Positions 11,514 through 22,329 of a DNA stretch of 64,000 bases are shown piece after piece. The stretch comes from Aldrovandia affinis. Taxonomy: Eukaryota; Chordata; Actinopteri; Notacanthiformes; Halosauridae. The notes under the pieces were generated by a model. The model made no database searches. It saw only the letters and a list, made by a program, of their open reading frames with translations, and was not told the origin of the DNA. The position numbers and the translations under genes were made by a program. Location: positions 1,247,501 to 1,311,500 of the forward strand of contig JAINUG010000137.1 of NCBI GenBank assembly GCA_029706075.1, given 5' to 3'. Position 1 is the stretch's first letter, and the number at the start of each line of letters is the position of its first letter.

Positions 11514-11810
11514 TTAGCCATTTAGCAGACGCTCTTATCTGGAGCGACTTACAATAAGTGCATTTAAAATGGCAAGAATAGTCACAGCTAGAGAGTTTGG
11601 TTACAGCAACAATACAGTCATTGTAGACAGATGCAAACCACACCTTTAAAACAGGCAGTTTTTTTTAAATGTTTTTTTTTAATGTATGTGTTGAGCGTAG
11701 TCTGACGAGGTGGGTTTTCAGTCTGTTGTGGAAGATGGCCAGCGATTCTGCAGTCCTGACCAAGCGTGGAAGGTCAGTCCTTCGCTGGGGGTCAAGGCAG
11801 AGAAGAGCGA
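11514..11810 (-). mobile_element. Repeat with L2-type 3' tail (LINE-derived)
   Basis: On the minus strand the 3' end is the same stem-loop tail as SINEs A and B (plus strand CATTTAGCAGACGCTCTTAT), but the adjoining body has no tRNA head. The body (AGAATAGTCACAGCTAGAG, later GAAGATGGCCAGCGATTCTG) matches a dispersed fish repeat I remember. It is likely a 3' piece of the L2-type LINE, or a derivative of it, that donated the tail. Confidence 0.5.
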
Positions 11811-11813
11811 TGA

Positions 11814-11985
11814 GTGGTTCTGTGTGGCTCAGTTGGTAGAGCACAGCTTAGGTTGTGGGTTCAATTCCCACTGGAACCACATATACTGAAAAATGTATGC
11901 ATTCACTACTGTAAGTCGCTTTGGATAAAGGCATCTGCTAAATGACATATTATATTATTATATTATATTATATTATATTAGTTAG
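11814..11985 (+). mobile_element. SINE family B
   Basis: Box A (TGGCTCAGTTGGTAGAGC) and box B (GGGTTCAATTCCC) are intact. The body CATATACTGAAAAATGTATG leads to the tail GTAAGTCGCTTTGGATAAAG and ends in an (ATATT)n stretch. A short deletion lies between the boxes compared with the 37792 and 53998 copies. Confidence 0.88.
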
Positions 11986-11996
11986 GGTCTTATATT

Positions 11997-12200
11997 AGGG
12001 GTCTGGCTGGGGTGAGGGTGTGTAGAGGAGGCAGAGCGGAGGGTTCTGGCTGGGGTGTAGGGTGTGATAGAGGAGGCAGGCAGGGGGGGCTGGGGTGTAG
12101 GGTGTTAGAGGAGGCAGAGCAGGGGGTCTGGCAGGACAGAGCAGGGGGTCTGGCAGGGTGTGATAGAGGAGGCAGAGCGGAGGCAGATCAGAGGGGTCTC
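11997..12200 (+). repeat. G-rich minisatellite
   Basis: Irregular tandem units contain GAGGAGGCAGAGC, GGGGTCTGGC and GGGGTGTAGGGTGT. They recur about four times in shuffled order over 200 bp. Strong G bias on the plus strand. Confidence 0.75.
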
Positions 12201-13094
12201 ATGGCCTGATATGCCAGCACTAGTGATGGAAAAACTGCTGTAGGGAAAAAAAATAAAAATAATTATGAATATTGGTCATTTCATTTGGGGAAAACCTTAA
12301 AAAAATAAATAATAATTATGAATATATTTCATGTAAAAAATGTAACTTGTACTGTTTTGTACACAACTTGTACTGTTTTGTACACTGCATAGACTTTACA
12401 AGCTGAGTTGACAGACTTCAATTTGTGGTCAGATTCCAATGAAACAGGCCATTTTGGCTCACAACATATACATATATATATACATACGCAGATCATCAAT
12501 TAGCAGTTGAAGGGAGCGAAGCTGATTTAACTCCACGCAAGCAGAGGAAATGATGTCCCTTTGGAAGTGTTTCTCAAAATGTGTTTTTAAACTTTCAGCA
12601 TATAATTACGAATGAACTTTTCCAGCTCTGCATAATTTGGTGGAGTTTTTAAAAGCCATCACTACCCCCCTTTTCATCAAATCTCCATTATCTTAAGAGG
12701 TGGCAATTATTTCCACCGTGTTATTATATTTTTACATTAATTGCATTCGTGCCACAGGTACATTTGTTTGAAAAAAAAAATATTGAACGAGCAGCAAAAA
12801 ATTAAACGGGGACAGAATTGCATATATCAGAGGTGACTCCATCACGGCCTTTCAAATCCACCTCTATAATGACAATCAAGAGGTGGTTCAGCAGGAGAGT
12901 GTCCGCCCACTCTCTCTCTCACTCGGGCTGAGCTGTTCCGCTTCCAGCCGCGGTACTGAAATGCTGTGCGCGATGCTATCGTGGTTATGTACACGCCAAA
13001 GTGCAAGTCACAGCCATTTTGTCTCCGTTTTTTTTTTTTTAAAGGGAAAGAGAATCGCACACTCTTGTGCTCCAGGTCGTTTATTATGAAACCA
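12201..13094. other. AT-rich unique DNA
   Basis: No gene seen. There is a local duplication of ACTTGTACTGTTTTGTACAC at about 12346 and 12366, and a (TA)n run near 12469-12483. Confidence 0.45.
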
Positions 13095-13309
13095 ACAGTG
13101 CATTTCAGGAAGCACAGTGCATTTGCACACAGTGCATTTCAGGACGCACACTGCATTTCAACACACACAGTGAATTTCACACACAGTGCATTTCAGGACG
13201 CACAGTGCATTTCGACACACACAGTGCATTTCAGGACGCACAGTGCATTTCAGGACGCACACTGCATTTCAACACACACAGTGCATTTCAGCACGCACAG
13301 TGCCTTTCT
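13095..13309 (+). repeat. 19-bp minisatellite, about 12 units
   Basis: The core unit CACAGTGCATTTCAGGACG is repeated about 12 times with substitutions. There are two spacer forms (CAGGACG and CAACACA), giving a partly alternating higher-order pattern. Reading frames through it in all phases are by-products of the repeat. Confidence 0.92.
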
Positions 13310-14830
13310 CAGGGTATAAGATTCACCCTCCCTTACTCAGCGCATCGCTAAACTTTCGGGTGCACCTCCTCCCTCTCTATAAAATGAGTCATTTTTTAAG
13401 AACTATTTTTTCCATCCCTTGCTTTTCCCTTTCTTGTAAAATCCTATTCCAATGCGATGCCTCCCCCGCAGCTGCTCTGGGACAGCACAGGAACTCCAGC
13501 ATCAATAAACAGTCATCTCTGCAAGTCGAAGGCAGCCTCTGCTGTCTCATTTTCTCCCTGGGAAGCCTGGCACATGGATTTGGTGGTGATTTCTCAGTTC
13601 ACCCAAAGTTCACAATTACAAACGTATTAATGCAATGCTTGTGTTTGCATTGTTTGATTTGCATAAAAGTGTATGGGCGATGGTGAGTGTCAATATTTGA
13701 CGTGGTACATTTAATGAATGAATGAATTAACTTATTAGATATAATGCACATACACAGCCACACCTTAAAGCAATAGCACCACATTAAAATGATATCGGAT
13801 AGCACAAGAAAAAGGACTTTCCACTGTTGTCCTCATTTTACCCAACGATGGCAGGCCAGAAAAAGATTGTGTTATTGTTTCTAGTTAATTCACATTTTCA
13901 GTTCCCTTAAATTCCACAGTTTCAATAAATAAGTACAGAAGGCTTATTAAAACTCCTGGACACACTGCATGGGTAACTAAGCCACTTAACGAGATGTTTC
14001 ATTAGTCAGGAACAAGACTTGATTTTCATCCCAAATTAATGCTTTATCTGAATTGATTTCATTGCAAGTGGCAGCTTGTTCTGTTCAGCAGCGTAGAGTA
14101 AAGTAAAAGTGCACTTAAATCACTGAAAATGTCAGTGTCCGCTTCTCTAAATCGAGTATCGTATATGTGGATATCTGCGATGAAAATGAAATTAACAGCA
14201 GTGCTTCAATATTCCACACCAAGTACATAATCCTCAATGCAGCTACACAGTCAGTGCCTGGACTGGATCTAAAGTTAGAAACGATTAATGGGTTCAAGTT
14301 AATACGGAACCGACAGGCAATTAAAATGTGAGCGAGCCACCTATCAATAAAGTTACTTATTAATACAGTTTTTATTGTGGGCGATACGGAATAGACTTTC
14401 TTCTGACAAACCGTCGGCTCGTGTTTTTGTTACTGTATTCCTGTGTTGCAGTAATTTGCTCGACTTTTGCAATGGGGGGAAAAAAACAAAACATTGCTCA
14501 AGAACATTTCTTTAAAGTATTCATGAAGGTTTGCTGCTGAGCAGAAAGGAAACACATCAGAGTGAGACATGCATTATCACGTAGGGCTGTATGCCAGTGA
14601 TTAGCTGGTGAGAGTTTAGAGTTTCAAACTTTCAGCATATTCATTTTCTTGAAATGACATATGGCACCTTGGTTATTCAGTCCAACCAACTGTTTATGTT
14701 GTTAATTAGCAAAGTAATGATGACTTTAATGGGAACAAATTGAGGCAATATAGAGTAATATAATATATATGCAAAGATTGTGTATTTTGTGTGTTACATA
14801 CATATATGTAAATACACACACACACACACA
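13310..14830. other. Unique non-coding DNA
   Basis: No gene or known repeat recognised. It ends in a (TATG)/(CA)n stretch at 14795-14830 that borders the next element. Confidence 0.45.
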
Positions 14831-15950
14831 CCATGGCTTGGATAAGTCCTCGATTCTGATTGGCTGATAACAGAAGTGAGACAATTTACCATGCGTGTAC
14901 ATGATATATACACCTGGGAAATCCTTCTCACTTCTAAAGCAAGTTCCATATTAATACAACCAAGCACACTTGCTGCATAATTAAGCTGATCTGCTGTTCC
15001 ATAAATTAATTTCCATACTATCAATAATTAAGCCTGTGCAGGAGGTTGGCTAACTAACATTAGAAAAAACGTATTTCTAATTTGACACCATGAAATGGTA
15101 ACATATGTTTTTAGCTAGCACTGGCTAGCTATCCAGAGATTTTGTTTACTGGTAGTTACATAACATATAGATAGTGCTAGTAGCAAGCACTAGCCATTCA
15201 ACTTCTACCTCCTCAGCTAACTCGGTATGTGTCCCACCAACTCGCGTAGCCAACTGGCGTTACCTAACGTTAGGTAACTAATCTAGTTAGCTAATGGTAG
15301 CTACTATGCTAGCTCAGATACTTGGCTAGATTTTTTATCTTGCTAAATTCGGTAATTAATATTCGCTAAAGTTAGCTTTCTTGCATCTTTTTATCTTCAC
15401 CTTCATTGCTACTTTGAGCTAATCTTTTTTTTTTTTTTATTTTTCTCCCAATTTAGTAGCCAATTACACCCTCTATTTTATTTCGATTGAACCCTTCCCA
15501 CACGGGTCCACCACCCACGGGTCCCTGAGCTAATCTTGACTGAAGCTTTTGGGGCTTTTGCTATTATTCTGTCTATGTGCCTGACTGCAAGGATATGAAT
15601 GGAACTGCAACACAGTTTTCCCAATACCTCTCTATTTTTAATTTCATCGTCTGTCTTTCCCCCCGATGCTGATGTCTGTTGGGCAAGTAATAAATGCTAC
15701 AACTCTTACAGCAGCTGGGCAAATGAGGAACTTTCTAGTTTTCTAGTTTACACACCAAAATGTGATACTTTTTGCTTGATCATGCTAATGAAACAGTTTT
15801 TACACTTGCACTTTAATACTTATTTTGGGCATGTAGCGGTGGCATAAGCAGAATACACCACTGCATACACACTTCTGGGGTGGGAACGGCACTTGGCTTT
15901 AAGTGTCATGCTGCATCACCACCCCAGACTTGCATACATATCCTAATAAT
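14831..15950 (+). mobile_element. Unclassified 1-kb dispersed repeat, copy 1
   Basis: It begins CCATGGCTTGGATAAGTCC and matches the copy at 30775-31740 in reverse. Landmarks are GATTCTGATTGGCTGATAAC, CTTCTCACTTCTAAAGCAAG and, at the other end, CTTCTGGGGTGGGAACGGCA. The middle is AT- and TAGC-rich. It has no coding capacity and resembles non-autonomous DNA elements common in fish, but the superfamily is not clear. It contains a SINE D insertion at 15426-15526. Confidence 0.62.
15426..15526 (-). mobile_element. 5'-truncated SINE D inserted in the 1-kb repeat
   Basis: The minus-strand tail (plus strand CTCCCAATTTAGTAGCCAAT) is followed by only about 60 bp of body. A perfect 10-bp direct repeat GAGCTAATCT flanks it at 15416-15425 and 15527-15536, so both ends are exact. 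The insertion is younger than the repeat that hosts it. Confidence 0.9.
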
Positions 15951-16296
15951 TATTAGGTGTGTGAATAATTGTGACATCTTTTTGGGCACACAATATAGCT
16001 GTTATCATTTTATACAGCCTTCTTTGCTCATCTTTATCAAGGATGTGAATAATTTGGGAGGTTTGCCAGTTGATCGAAAAAAACACGAGTTGATCAACAT
16101 ATTGCGGACATCAACAGTTTGATGTTGTTGCTTTTTTTTAGCATTACTTGCGTTTGAGCTACCCTATTAGCAAAGGCGAGCCGAGTGTAATGTCATTAGA
16201 GCTCTGTGGCTCTGTGACATCCTTAAATGTTGCAGGTGTGATAGAAACACATGATGTTCAAACTACATCTTTAGCATGTGTTTGGGCCAGGGAGCC
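15951..16296. other. Unique DNA with a probable mariner-type MITE end
   Basis: The block at 16010-16062 (CTCATCTTTATCAAGGATGT then GAATAATTTGGG) has an inverted match at 33201-33250. It resembles the end of a Tc1/mariner-type MITE. The rest is not recognised. Confidence 0.4.
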
Positions 16297-16299
16297 ATT

Positions 16300-16478
16300 A
16301 CATTTACATGACATTACAGGCATTTAGCAGACGCTCTTATCCAGAGCGACTTACAGTTTACATTTCTTTACAATCCATTTATACAGCTGGATATTAACTG
16401 AAGCAATTCAGGTTAAGTACCTTGCTCAAGGGTACAACCTTAACGTTACAAGCCCAGTTCCCTAACCATTATACCTTT
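16300..16478 (-). mobile_element. SINE family A with internal deletion
   Basis: Tail, stem-loop and middle are well preserved. A block of roughly 40 bp around box B (between AAGGGTACAACC and TTAACGTTACAAG) is missing relative to other copies, and the extreme head is lost near 16478. Confidence 0.85.
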
Positions 16479-16596
16479 TAGCCTTTTAGGCTGCTCGCAA
16501 CCTCTAGTTTATTTCATTTTCTGGTGTAGGAACAGTTCTCACCATTGAATTCGTCATCAGAAGAAAACAGTGTTTGTTTCTTTACAATATAATAAT

Positions 16597-16749
16597 ATAG
16601 TATCTGCCATTTAGCAGACGCTTTTTATCCAAAGCAACTTACAGTAGTGAATGCATACATTTTTCAGTATATGTGGTCCCAGTGGGAATTGAACCCACAA
16701 CCTAAGTGTTGTCAGCGCCACGCTCTACCTACTGAGCCACACAGAACCA
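16597..16749 (-). mobile_element. SINE family B
   Basis: Complete minus-strand copy. On the plus strand it shows the tail GCCATTTAGCAGACGCTTTT, then GAATGCATACATTTTTCAG, the reversed box B GGGAATTGAACCC and the reversed box A region CTACCTACTGAGCCACACAG. Confidence 0.88.
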
Positions 16750-17166
16750 TATTTGCCCATTCAGGTGTTGGTTATAAACATCTTGGGTGATCGGCAATAC
16801 AAAAAAAATAACACTTTCAAAAATAAGGACAAACTGATTAAGCACAGACCACAGACAGGGTTTATTTAATTTTGAAAAACTAAAATGTCAAGGAAGTAGG
16901 TTAATGATCGCTTCTCGAAATGTGGCCGAGATACACAACTGAAATCACCAAATTAGGGCATCTGCACTGCATATCATCAGCATAATAAAGATTCTGACTG
17001 TGCTGCTGTGGCTCATTCAGGGAACATCCACCAAAAAATGAAAACAAAGTCTGGTCTAGATACAATTAAGCAACTGTCACTTGTAACATAACGTGTAGAT
17101 AACATAACACAACTAGCAAAATTTATTGAATCTTGGCTGCTGTCTCTATAGTCAGATTTTTCGTTA
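16750..17166. other. Unique non-coding DNA
   Basis: No repeat or gene recognised. Confidence 0.45.
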
Positions 17167-17327
17167 AGGCCCAAACGGTCGACGGCCTGGCGAGTTCCGT
17201 CTCGGAGGAGACGATACTTCGCCTTCGTCACTACCGGTCACAGGGCTACGGCAGCGAACTCGCATTACGAGGGGGGGGATTGACTTGAAAATTGGCTTCC
17301 AAATTGGGATAAAATGGGATAAAATCA
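17167..17327 (+). mobile_element. SINE family D, 5'-truncated
   Basis: It starts inside the family body at GGTCGACGGCCTGGCGAGTT, carries the TCCGTCTCGGAGGAGACGAT hallmark and ends TTGGCTTCCAAATTGGGAT. The tRNA-like head is absent. The last part has a short duplication of GGGATAAAAT. Confidence 0.82.
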
Positions 17328-18227
17328 GGGGGAACAAAAGGAAATAAGCATTTGGAGTTCCTCCTTGCCTCACAGGTGCAGTGAGCTTGTCTGAAACTGT
17401 GACCTGAGAAATGTGGGCCGCTGCACATTTGTAAATCAGAGCAGAAACGCTGTCCCTCTGGGGCACAGATAACCTCTGGGGCGGCGCTGTCTGATAAAGG
17501 CCAGAGCAGTCAGAGCACGCTGTCACAGCAACACATGCAAATTGTGAAATCGACCCGGGAGTTTCACCTGGGAATAGAGACACAGTGATGAACAGCACGG
17601 AGGATCTGGGAATGTGCAACGGAGGCCCTCTGTTCAGTTTATCCAACAACACTTTTGTCAAAATTGTCACGTTGGGTTTTGTTTGTTTTTTTGTATTCCT
17701 TAAATAAAATCATTTATTTTGCAGGTTTAGTTTTCTGGTTGCCGGAATTAATGAAAATGCAAGACTTGCAAAACATCGAAGGGCAAAAACACTTTGTAGC
17801 GAGACTGAATGGACAATTGTTGTTCTACTCAACAATATTGCTTTTCCCCCAAAGCTAGCTAATTGTGCGACGCCGTGTGTCATCCACACACCAAATCCTC
17901 AGAAACAGATGGTGTGTCTGATTAGTCAGAACGAGCCGGGCTTATCACAGCATTTTGTACAGATGCAGCCAAACACATGTTCTAATAGTCAGATTTTGTC
18001 CACTGCTCTCTATAACTAAGAGCTGAGATCCATTGTCAGTCAGTTCTCTCACATGGGACGGTTACGCAGGATGGAGCAACTCGAAGCCCCAGCAGTTCAG
18101 AGATATTAAAGTCTGGACATTATAGTTGTCACTGGTGCTGATGGGAGCACTCCCCTATGAGTTACAATTATAGAGATACCTGTGACTGCTTAGTACATCA
18201 CACGGCAGGGGCCAGCATTCAGTTAGG
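17328..18227. other. Unique non-coding DNA
   Basis: No known repeat. Minus-strand frames near 17164-17670 are open for up to 168 codons but start in the SINE above and have no recognisable domain. Confidence 0.4.
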
Positions 18228-18427
18228 GCGACAGTGTAGTGTAATGGTTAGGGAACTGGACTTGCAACTCAGAGGTTGCTGGCCCCTCAGGTGGGGCACT
18301 GCTGTTGTACCCTTGAGCTAAAGGTACTTAACCTGAATTGCTTCAGTTAAATATCCAGCTGTATAAATGGATTGTAAAGAAATGTAAACTCTAAGTCGCT
18401 CTGGATAAGAGCGTCTGCTAGATGCCT
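18228..18427 (+). mobile_element. SINE family A
   Basis: The head is GGCGACAGTGTAGTGTAATG with a weakened box B (GGTTGCTGGCCCC), then CTTGAGCTAAAGGTACTTAA. The tail AGTCGCTCTGGATAAGAGCG is intact. It ends in a short A-rich stretch. Confidence 0.88.
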
Positions 18428-19902
18428 AAAAAAAAAGAAGAAGTTGGCTTGGAGTGTTGGATGTCAATAGACTCTGGGAAAGCGACAGAAGTGGGTGTAG
18501 TATCTCCGTCCTGCATCAGTTGTCTTCACAAGATTACGCTGCATTACAATTGTGTTCCTTTACACACAGTGCACTGTCTTTCACCTTCTTATTGCATGGC
18601 ACACAATTGTTACGACAGATTGATTAAATCATATTATTGTACCATTAACCAGCCTTGCCTAATCAATGTTACAAGACAAGAGCCAAGCTGTCATACATTT
18701 TCATTCATTTATTTAATTTCAAGGGCTAGAGCCAATACACCACACCGGCACAGCCCATGTGACCTTGTACATGCTGAAATGGTACAAAGCAGCGTATGAT
18801 CTGACACTTAAGTCTTTTTTTTCTTTCTTTCCCGGAGACCGATGAAAGGCGAGACGCTGGAAGACAACATCAGCAAACTTACAGTGTCTATTTTTTATGT
18901 GAGAGAATTTTATGTCACAGTATGGGGATGTATGCATCGGTGCGATGTGCTGTAAACAAAGAAGGTCACGGTCTCCCTGTTCATCAATGCAAAGCTTGTT
19001 TTGAAGCATTCTTGGCGATAACCACAGTAAAAACAGACGTATATATATATAAAATGTCTCCATTTGGGAAGTACCTGCAATCTGCCCCTCAGCTGCCTGG
19101 CGGTTTTACATCATATCCACTTCTACAATTTGCTTCGGGGGTCAGACCGACCCAGGGAAACATCACCTGTGTCTCGTAAGATTATGGGAGCTCATGCCTC
19201 ACAAAATTTCTGCTGCCCTGGCCTTAGCCTTTGCATTTGCGCTATTATTTTGACATCTAAGCCAGTGCAGAAATCCTCCTTCCTTCCTTTTCTTCTGCAG
19301 CGAGTGTCACAGTCGTGAAAATGGGCCAGACGGCTCAAGACTTCTACATGGAATGAATGTAAACCTCATTGTTCAACAACCCAATTAGCTTATTTATAAT
19401 TAATTATTAAAGTTATGATTAATTATTCGTTTGTCTTGTGATCGCCATTCACACATGTATCGTCTGTGCTTTATTGTATATTTTCCTACAGTATAAAGTG
19501 ATTAAATATTTAATTAGCTGAAGACCTTGCCTCCGGGAGGCTCATAAATCCATATTGATATTTGCGAAGAGAGTGGCGGTGTGCCGCCGTCTTCGCGATG
19601 AGCGACTGTGAAAGAGCAGGAGCGGGTAATGAATCGACAGTGGGCATCTTTTATTGCATTCCTGTTTGCTCTTCCCTAAGGCAATTCTTGTTCAATATGA
19701 GGCCAACATTTTTAGAAAATAAACATGCTGTGCCCCGCTTTTGAGTTCATTAAGTCACAGAACCTTCTCATGAATGTCATCTTCCCCAAATTTAGGATAA
19801 TAAATAATAAACTGCCCCTTCAAATGATAAATAGCAGGATATGCTCTTACTAATATCTTTTGGCTAGCTGTTTGTTGTTTGTGTAGCATGAGTAAAGATG
19901 TG
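18428..19902. other. Unique non-coding DNA, homeodomain-core-rich near the end
   Basis: No gene recognised. The part at 19380-19530 is rich in TAATTA-type cores and lacks repeats, as conserved vertebrate enhancers often do, but I cannot test conservation from this window. Confidence 0.35.
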
Positions 19903-20221
19903 TGGTTCTGTGTGTCTCAGTAGGTAGAGCATGGTTCTGTGTGGCTCAGTAGGTAGAGCGTGGTTCTGTGTGTCTCAGTAGGTAGAGCGTGGTTCTGTGT
20001 GTCTCAGTAGGTAGAGCGTGGTTCTGTGTGGCTCAGTAGGTAGAGCGTGGTTCTGTGTGGCTCAGTAGGTAGAGTGTGGTTCTGTGTGTCTCAGTAGGTA
20101 GAGCGTGGTTCTGTGTGGCTCAGTAGGTAGAGGGTGGTTCTGTGTGGCTTAGTAGGTAGAGTGTGGTTCTGTGTGGCTCAGTAGGTAGAGTGTGGTTCTG
20201 TGTGGATCAGTAGGTAGAGCA
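19903..20221 (+). repeat. Tandem array of a SINE box A segment, 11 x 29 bp
   Basis: Eleven abutting 29-bp units each carry the SINE B box A (TGGCTCAGTAGGTAGAGC or a one- or two-base variant such as TGTCTCAGTAGGTAGAGC). They lead into a twelfth partial unit and then the normal SINE body. The units are not separated by spacers, so this is not a CRISPR-like array. Confidence 0.95.
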
Positions 20222-20366
20222 TGGCGCTGTGTGGATCACAATGCTTAGGTTGTGGGTTCCATTCCCATTGGGGACCACATATACTGAAAAATGTATGCAT
20301 TCAGTACTACTGTAAGTTGCTTTAGATAAAAGCGTCCGCTAAATGGCATATATATATTGTATGTGT
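19903..20366 (+). mobile_element. SINE family B with amplified head
   Basis: Downstream of the 29-bp array the element has one box B (GGGTTCCATTCCC), the body CATATACTGAAAAATGTATG and the tail TTGCTTTAGATAAAAGCGTC, followed by a (TA)n end. The head was evidently expanded in place by tandem duplication after or during insertion. Confidence 0.88.
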
Positions 20367-20829
20367 ATATTTGCTGATATTGAATGGTTGCGCTCACTGT
20401 TCACAGAACCACTTTTACAGCTGGTTCAAAGGACATGAAGGAAGGTTGCCATTAGTTGTGAAGGAAACATGGCCAAGTGCAGAAAACTTTAGATCAAATT
20501 AAAGTGATAGTTCACCCCAAAATTAAACTTTCACTTTCTCCTTTCTCGACTCGTGACTGGAGCCACCATGTAAGACACTAGAGTGGACATAATTCTTTAT
20601 AACGGGTGTTTTTAAATAATTTATTATATTTCCATTTAAAGACATTATACTCCTGAATGTAAGCATCAGTATCACATAGTATTCTGCTGCTGCATTAGCT
20701 ACTTTAACATCAGTATTAAAGAGGTTTCAGGGGAGTGTTGATGGGGCCCTGTCCCCGTCAATCATTTTGAAGCACATTTTTCTGCACCGTAAAGGGTTAA
20801 GGTCACAGCAGTAAATAATAAATATATAT
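20367..20829. other. Unique non-coding DNA
   Basis: No repeat or gene recognised. A (TA)n run lies at 20820-20833. Confidence 0.45.
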
Positions 20830-21185
20830 ATATATTTTATTTTTTTAAAGGCCAACAGGATAATTGAAAGATTTATATAGGGCTGATTCCCAGCACACTG
20901 GAGAAAAGACGTGTTGGTGAAGGAGTTGCTGTGTGAGTTTGGAGAGTAAGAACCTTGGCCAGGATTTGGAAAGAGTGTTTTGGAGTGGATTGTTTGTGTA
21001 TGAAAGATTGTTTATTGATTGACTATTGACTGGATAACGGAACTGAACTGGATTTTCTTGGATTGGAGCTGGTTAGCTGTACCCTTTGTTTTGTGTTGTC
21101 AAGAGTTTATTTAATAAATTATCATTTTGTTTGTGAATATTGCCTCCTCTGGGTTCTTGAAAGATCCGTGACCAACCCCTGGGGA
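20830..21185 (+). mobile_element. Possible LTR-retroelement end (weak)
   Basis: The composition and order resemble the 3' part of a fish Gypsy-type LTR: a TTTGTTTTGTGTTGTC region, an AATAAA-containing TTTATTTAATAAATTATC, then GCCTCCTCTGGGTTCTTG. No paired LTR, defined ends or target duplication were found, so the call is tentative and the borders are approximate. Confidence 0.22.
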
Positions 21186-21400
21186 CACCAATGTATATGT
21201 ATTTTTTTGAATAATTAGATGTATAGCAAAAAGAATTCGAGCTTGGCCAGATATTTATATATTGCAATCTAGCTGGTTAGCTGTATCCATGCAAGATAAC
21301 TTACCTTTGAACATTGAGGGTGAAAACAGTGTACCCCCTGTCCCCCCACCCTCCAGTGTTAATACGAAACCTACGCTCCTTCAGCATTATTTCCTTCATA

Positions 21401-21594
21401 CATTTTAGGCATTTTGCAGACGCTCTTATCCAGAGCGACTTACACAGTTTACATTTCTTTACGTACAATCCATTTATACAGCTGGATATTTTGAGTACCT
21501 TGCTCAAGGGTACAACGGCAGTGCCCCACCTGGGAATTGAACCTGCAACCTCTACGTTACAAGCCCAGCTCCCGAACCATTACACTACACTGCC
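21401..21594 (-). mobile_element. SINE family A
   Basis: Minus-strand copy with intact tail stem-loop and box B (plus strand GGGAATTGAACCTGCAACC). It lacks about 20 bp in the middle (GGATATTTTGAGTACC joins two blocks). Confidence 0.87.
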
Positions 21595-21967
21595 ACACTC
21601 ACATGTGAGTGTGAACGTGTGTGTTCTTGGAAGTAGAGAGAAGATGAAGGAGCATCTGATGAAGGAGCGATGTCAAATGGAAAAGAAGGCCTGAGCACAC
21701 ACTGCTTTTAAGGGCCTATTTGTGCTGCTGAGATGTATGGGTACACTTTACACCAAGCCCTCACAAAGCATTCATCATGCCTTTATTGACACGCCACAAC
21801 ATCTACATAAATCACTCCAAAGCAAGTGCAACGCTTTAGGTAAGATGACAGGCGTCAAAGGCGAGCCGGCAATTGTGTCTGGGAGAGTCCTGTGTGTGAG
21901 TATCCCTCTGACATCACCCTGATCCACAGAGCTCCCTGTGGATATCAGTCCCTGTGTCATCTTTTCT
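21595..21967. other. Unique non-coding DNA
   Basis: No repeat or gene recognised. Positions 21955-21967 are the left copy of the target duplication of the next SINE. Confidence 0.45.
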
Positions 21968-22316
21968 TTAAAAAAAAAAAATATACATATATATGTATTT
22001 CAAATTTTCCCAGTTTTTCTCCCAATTTGGTTGCCAATTATACCCTCTATTTATCTCAATTTACCCTCCCCCATGAGTCTGCCGCCCGTCCTCCGGGTCG
22101 AGACACTCTTTCCGGGCCGAGACGGAACTCTACCATGGACGCCTTTTTCCTGCTCCTCGACGGACTCGTGCCGGCTCACCCTCCCCCCTCCCCCTGGGGT
22201 GGACAGCCAAACGCCCCCGTCTCCGATCGGGGCTGACGACCAGGGCCAGTCTGGTAGAGACACGGATTTCGAACCACGTCCCTGACAGGCAGCGCACACC
22301 ACACCGGACCAGCTGA
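21968..22316 (-). mobile_element. SINE family D, head subtype 1
   Basis: The minus-strand element lies between perfect 13-bp direct repeats TGTCATCTTTTCT at 21955-21967 and 22317-22329. On the plus strand it shows CTCCCAATTTGGTTGCCAAT, the GACGGAACTCTACC core and the GGGGCTGACGACCAGGGCC block. The extreme 5' head is slightly truncated. The intact duplication indicates a fairly recent L1/L2-like target-primed insertion. Confidence 0.92.
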
Positions 22317-22329
22317 TGTCATCTTTTCT

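Noticed and set aside
12966-13686. Overlapping frames of 94 to 166 codons
   Set aside because: They are open because the 19-bp unit lacks stops. The same repeat is open in several phases at once.
19903-20221. CRISPR-like array
   Set aside because: The 29-bp units abut without spacers, are derived from a SINE head, and the window is eukaryotic.
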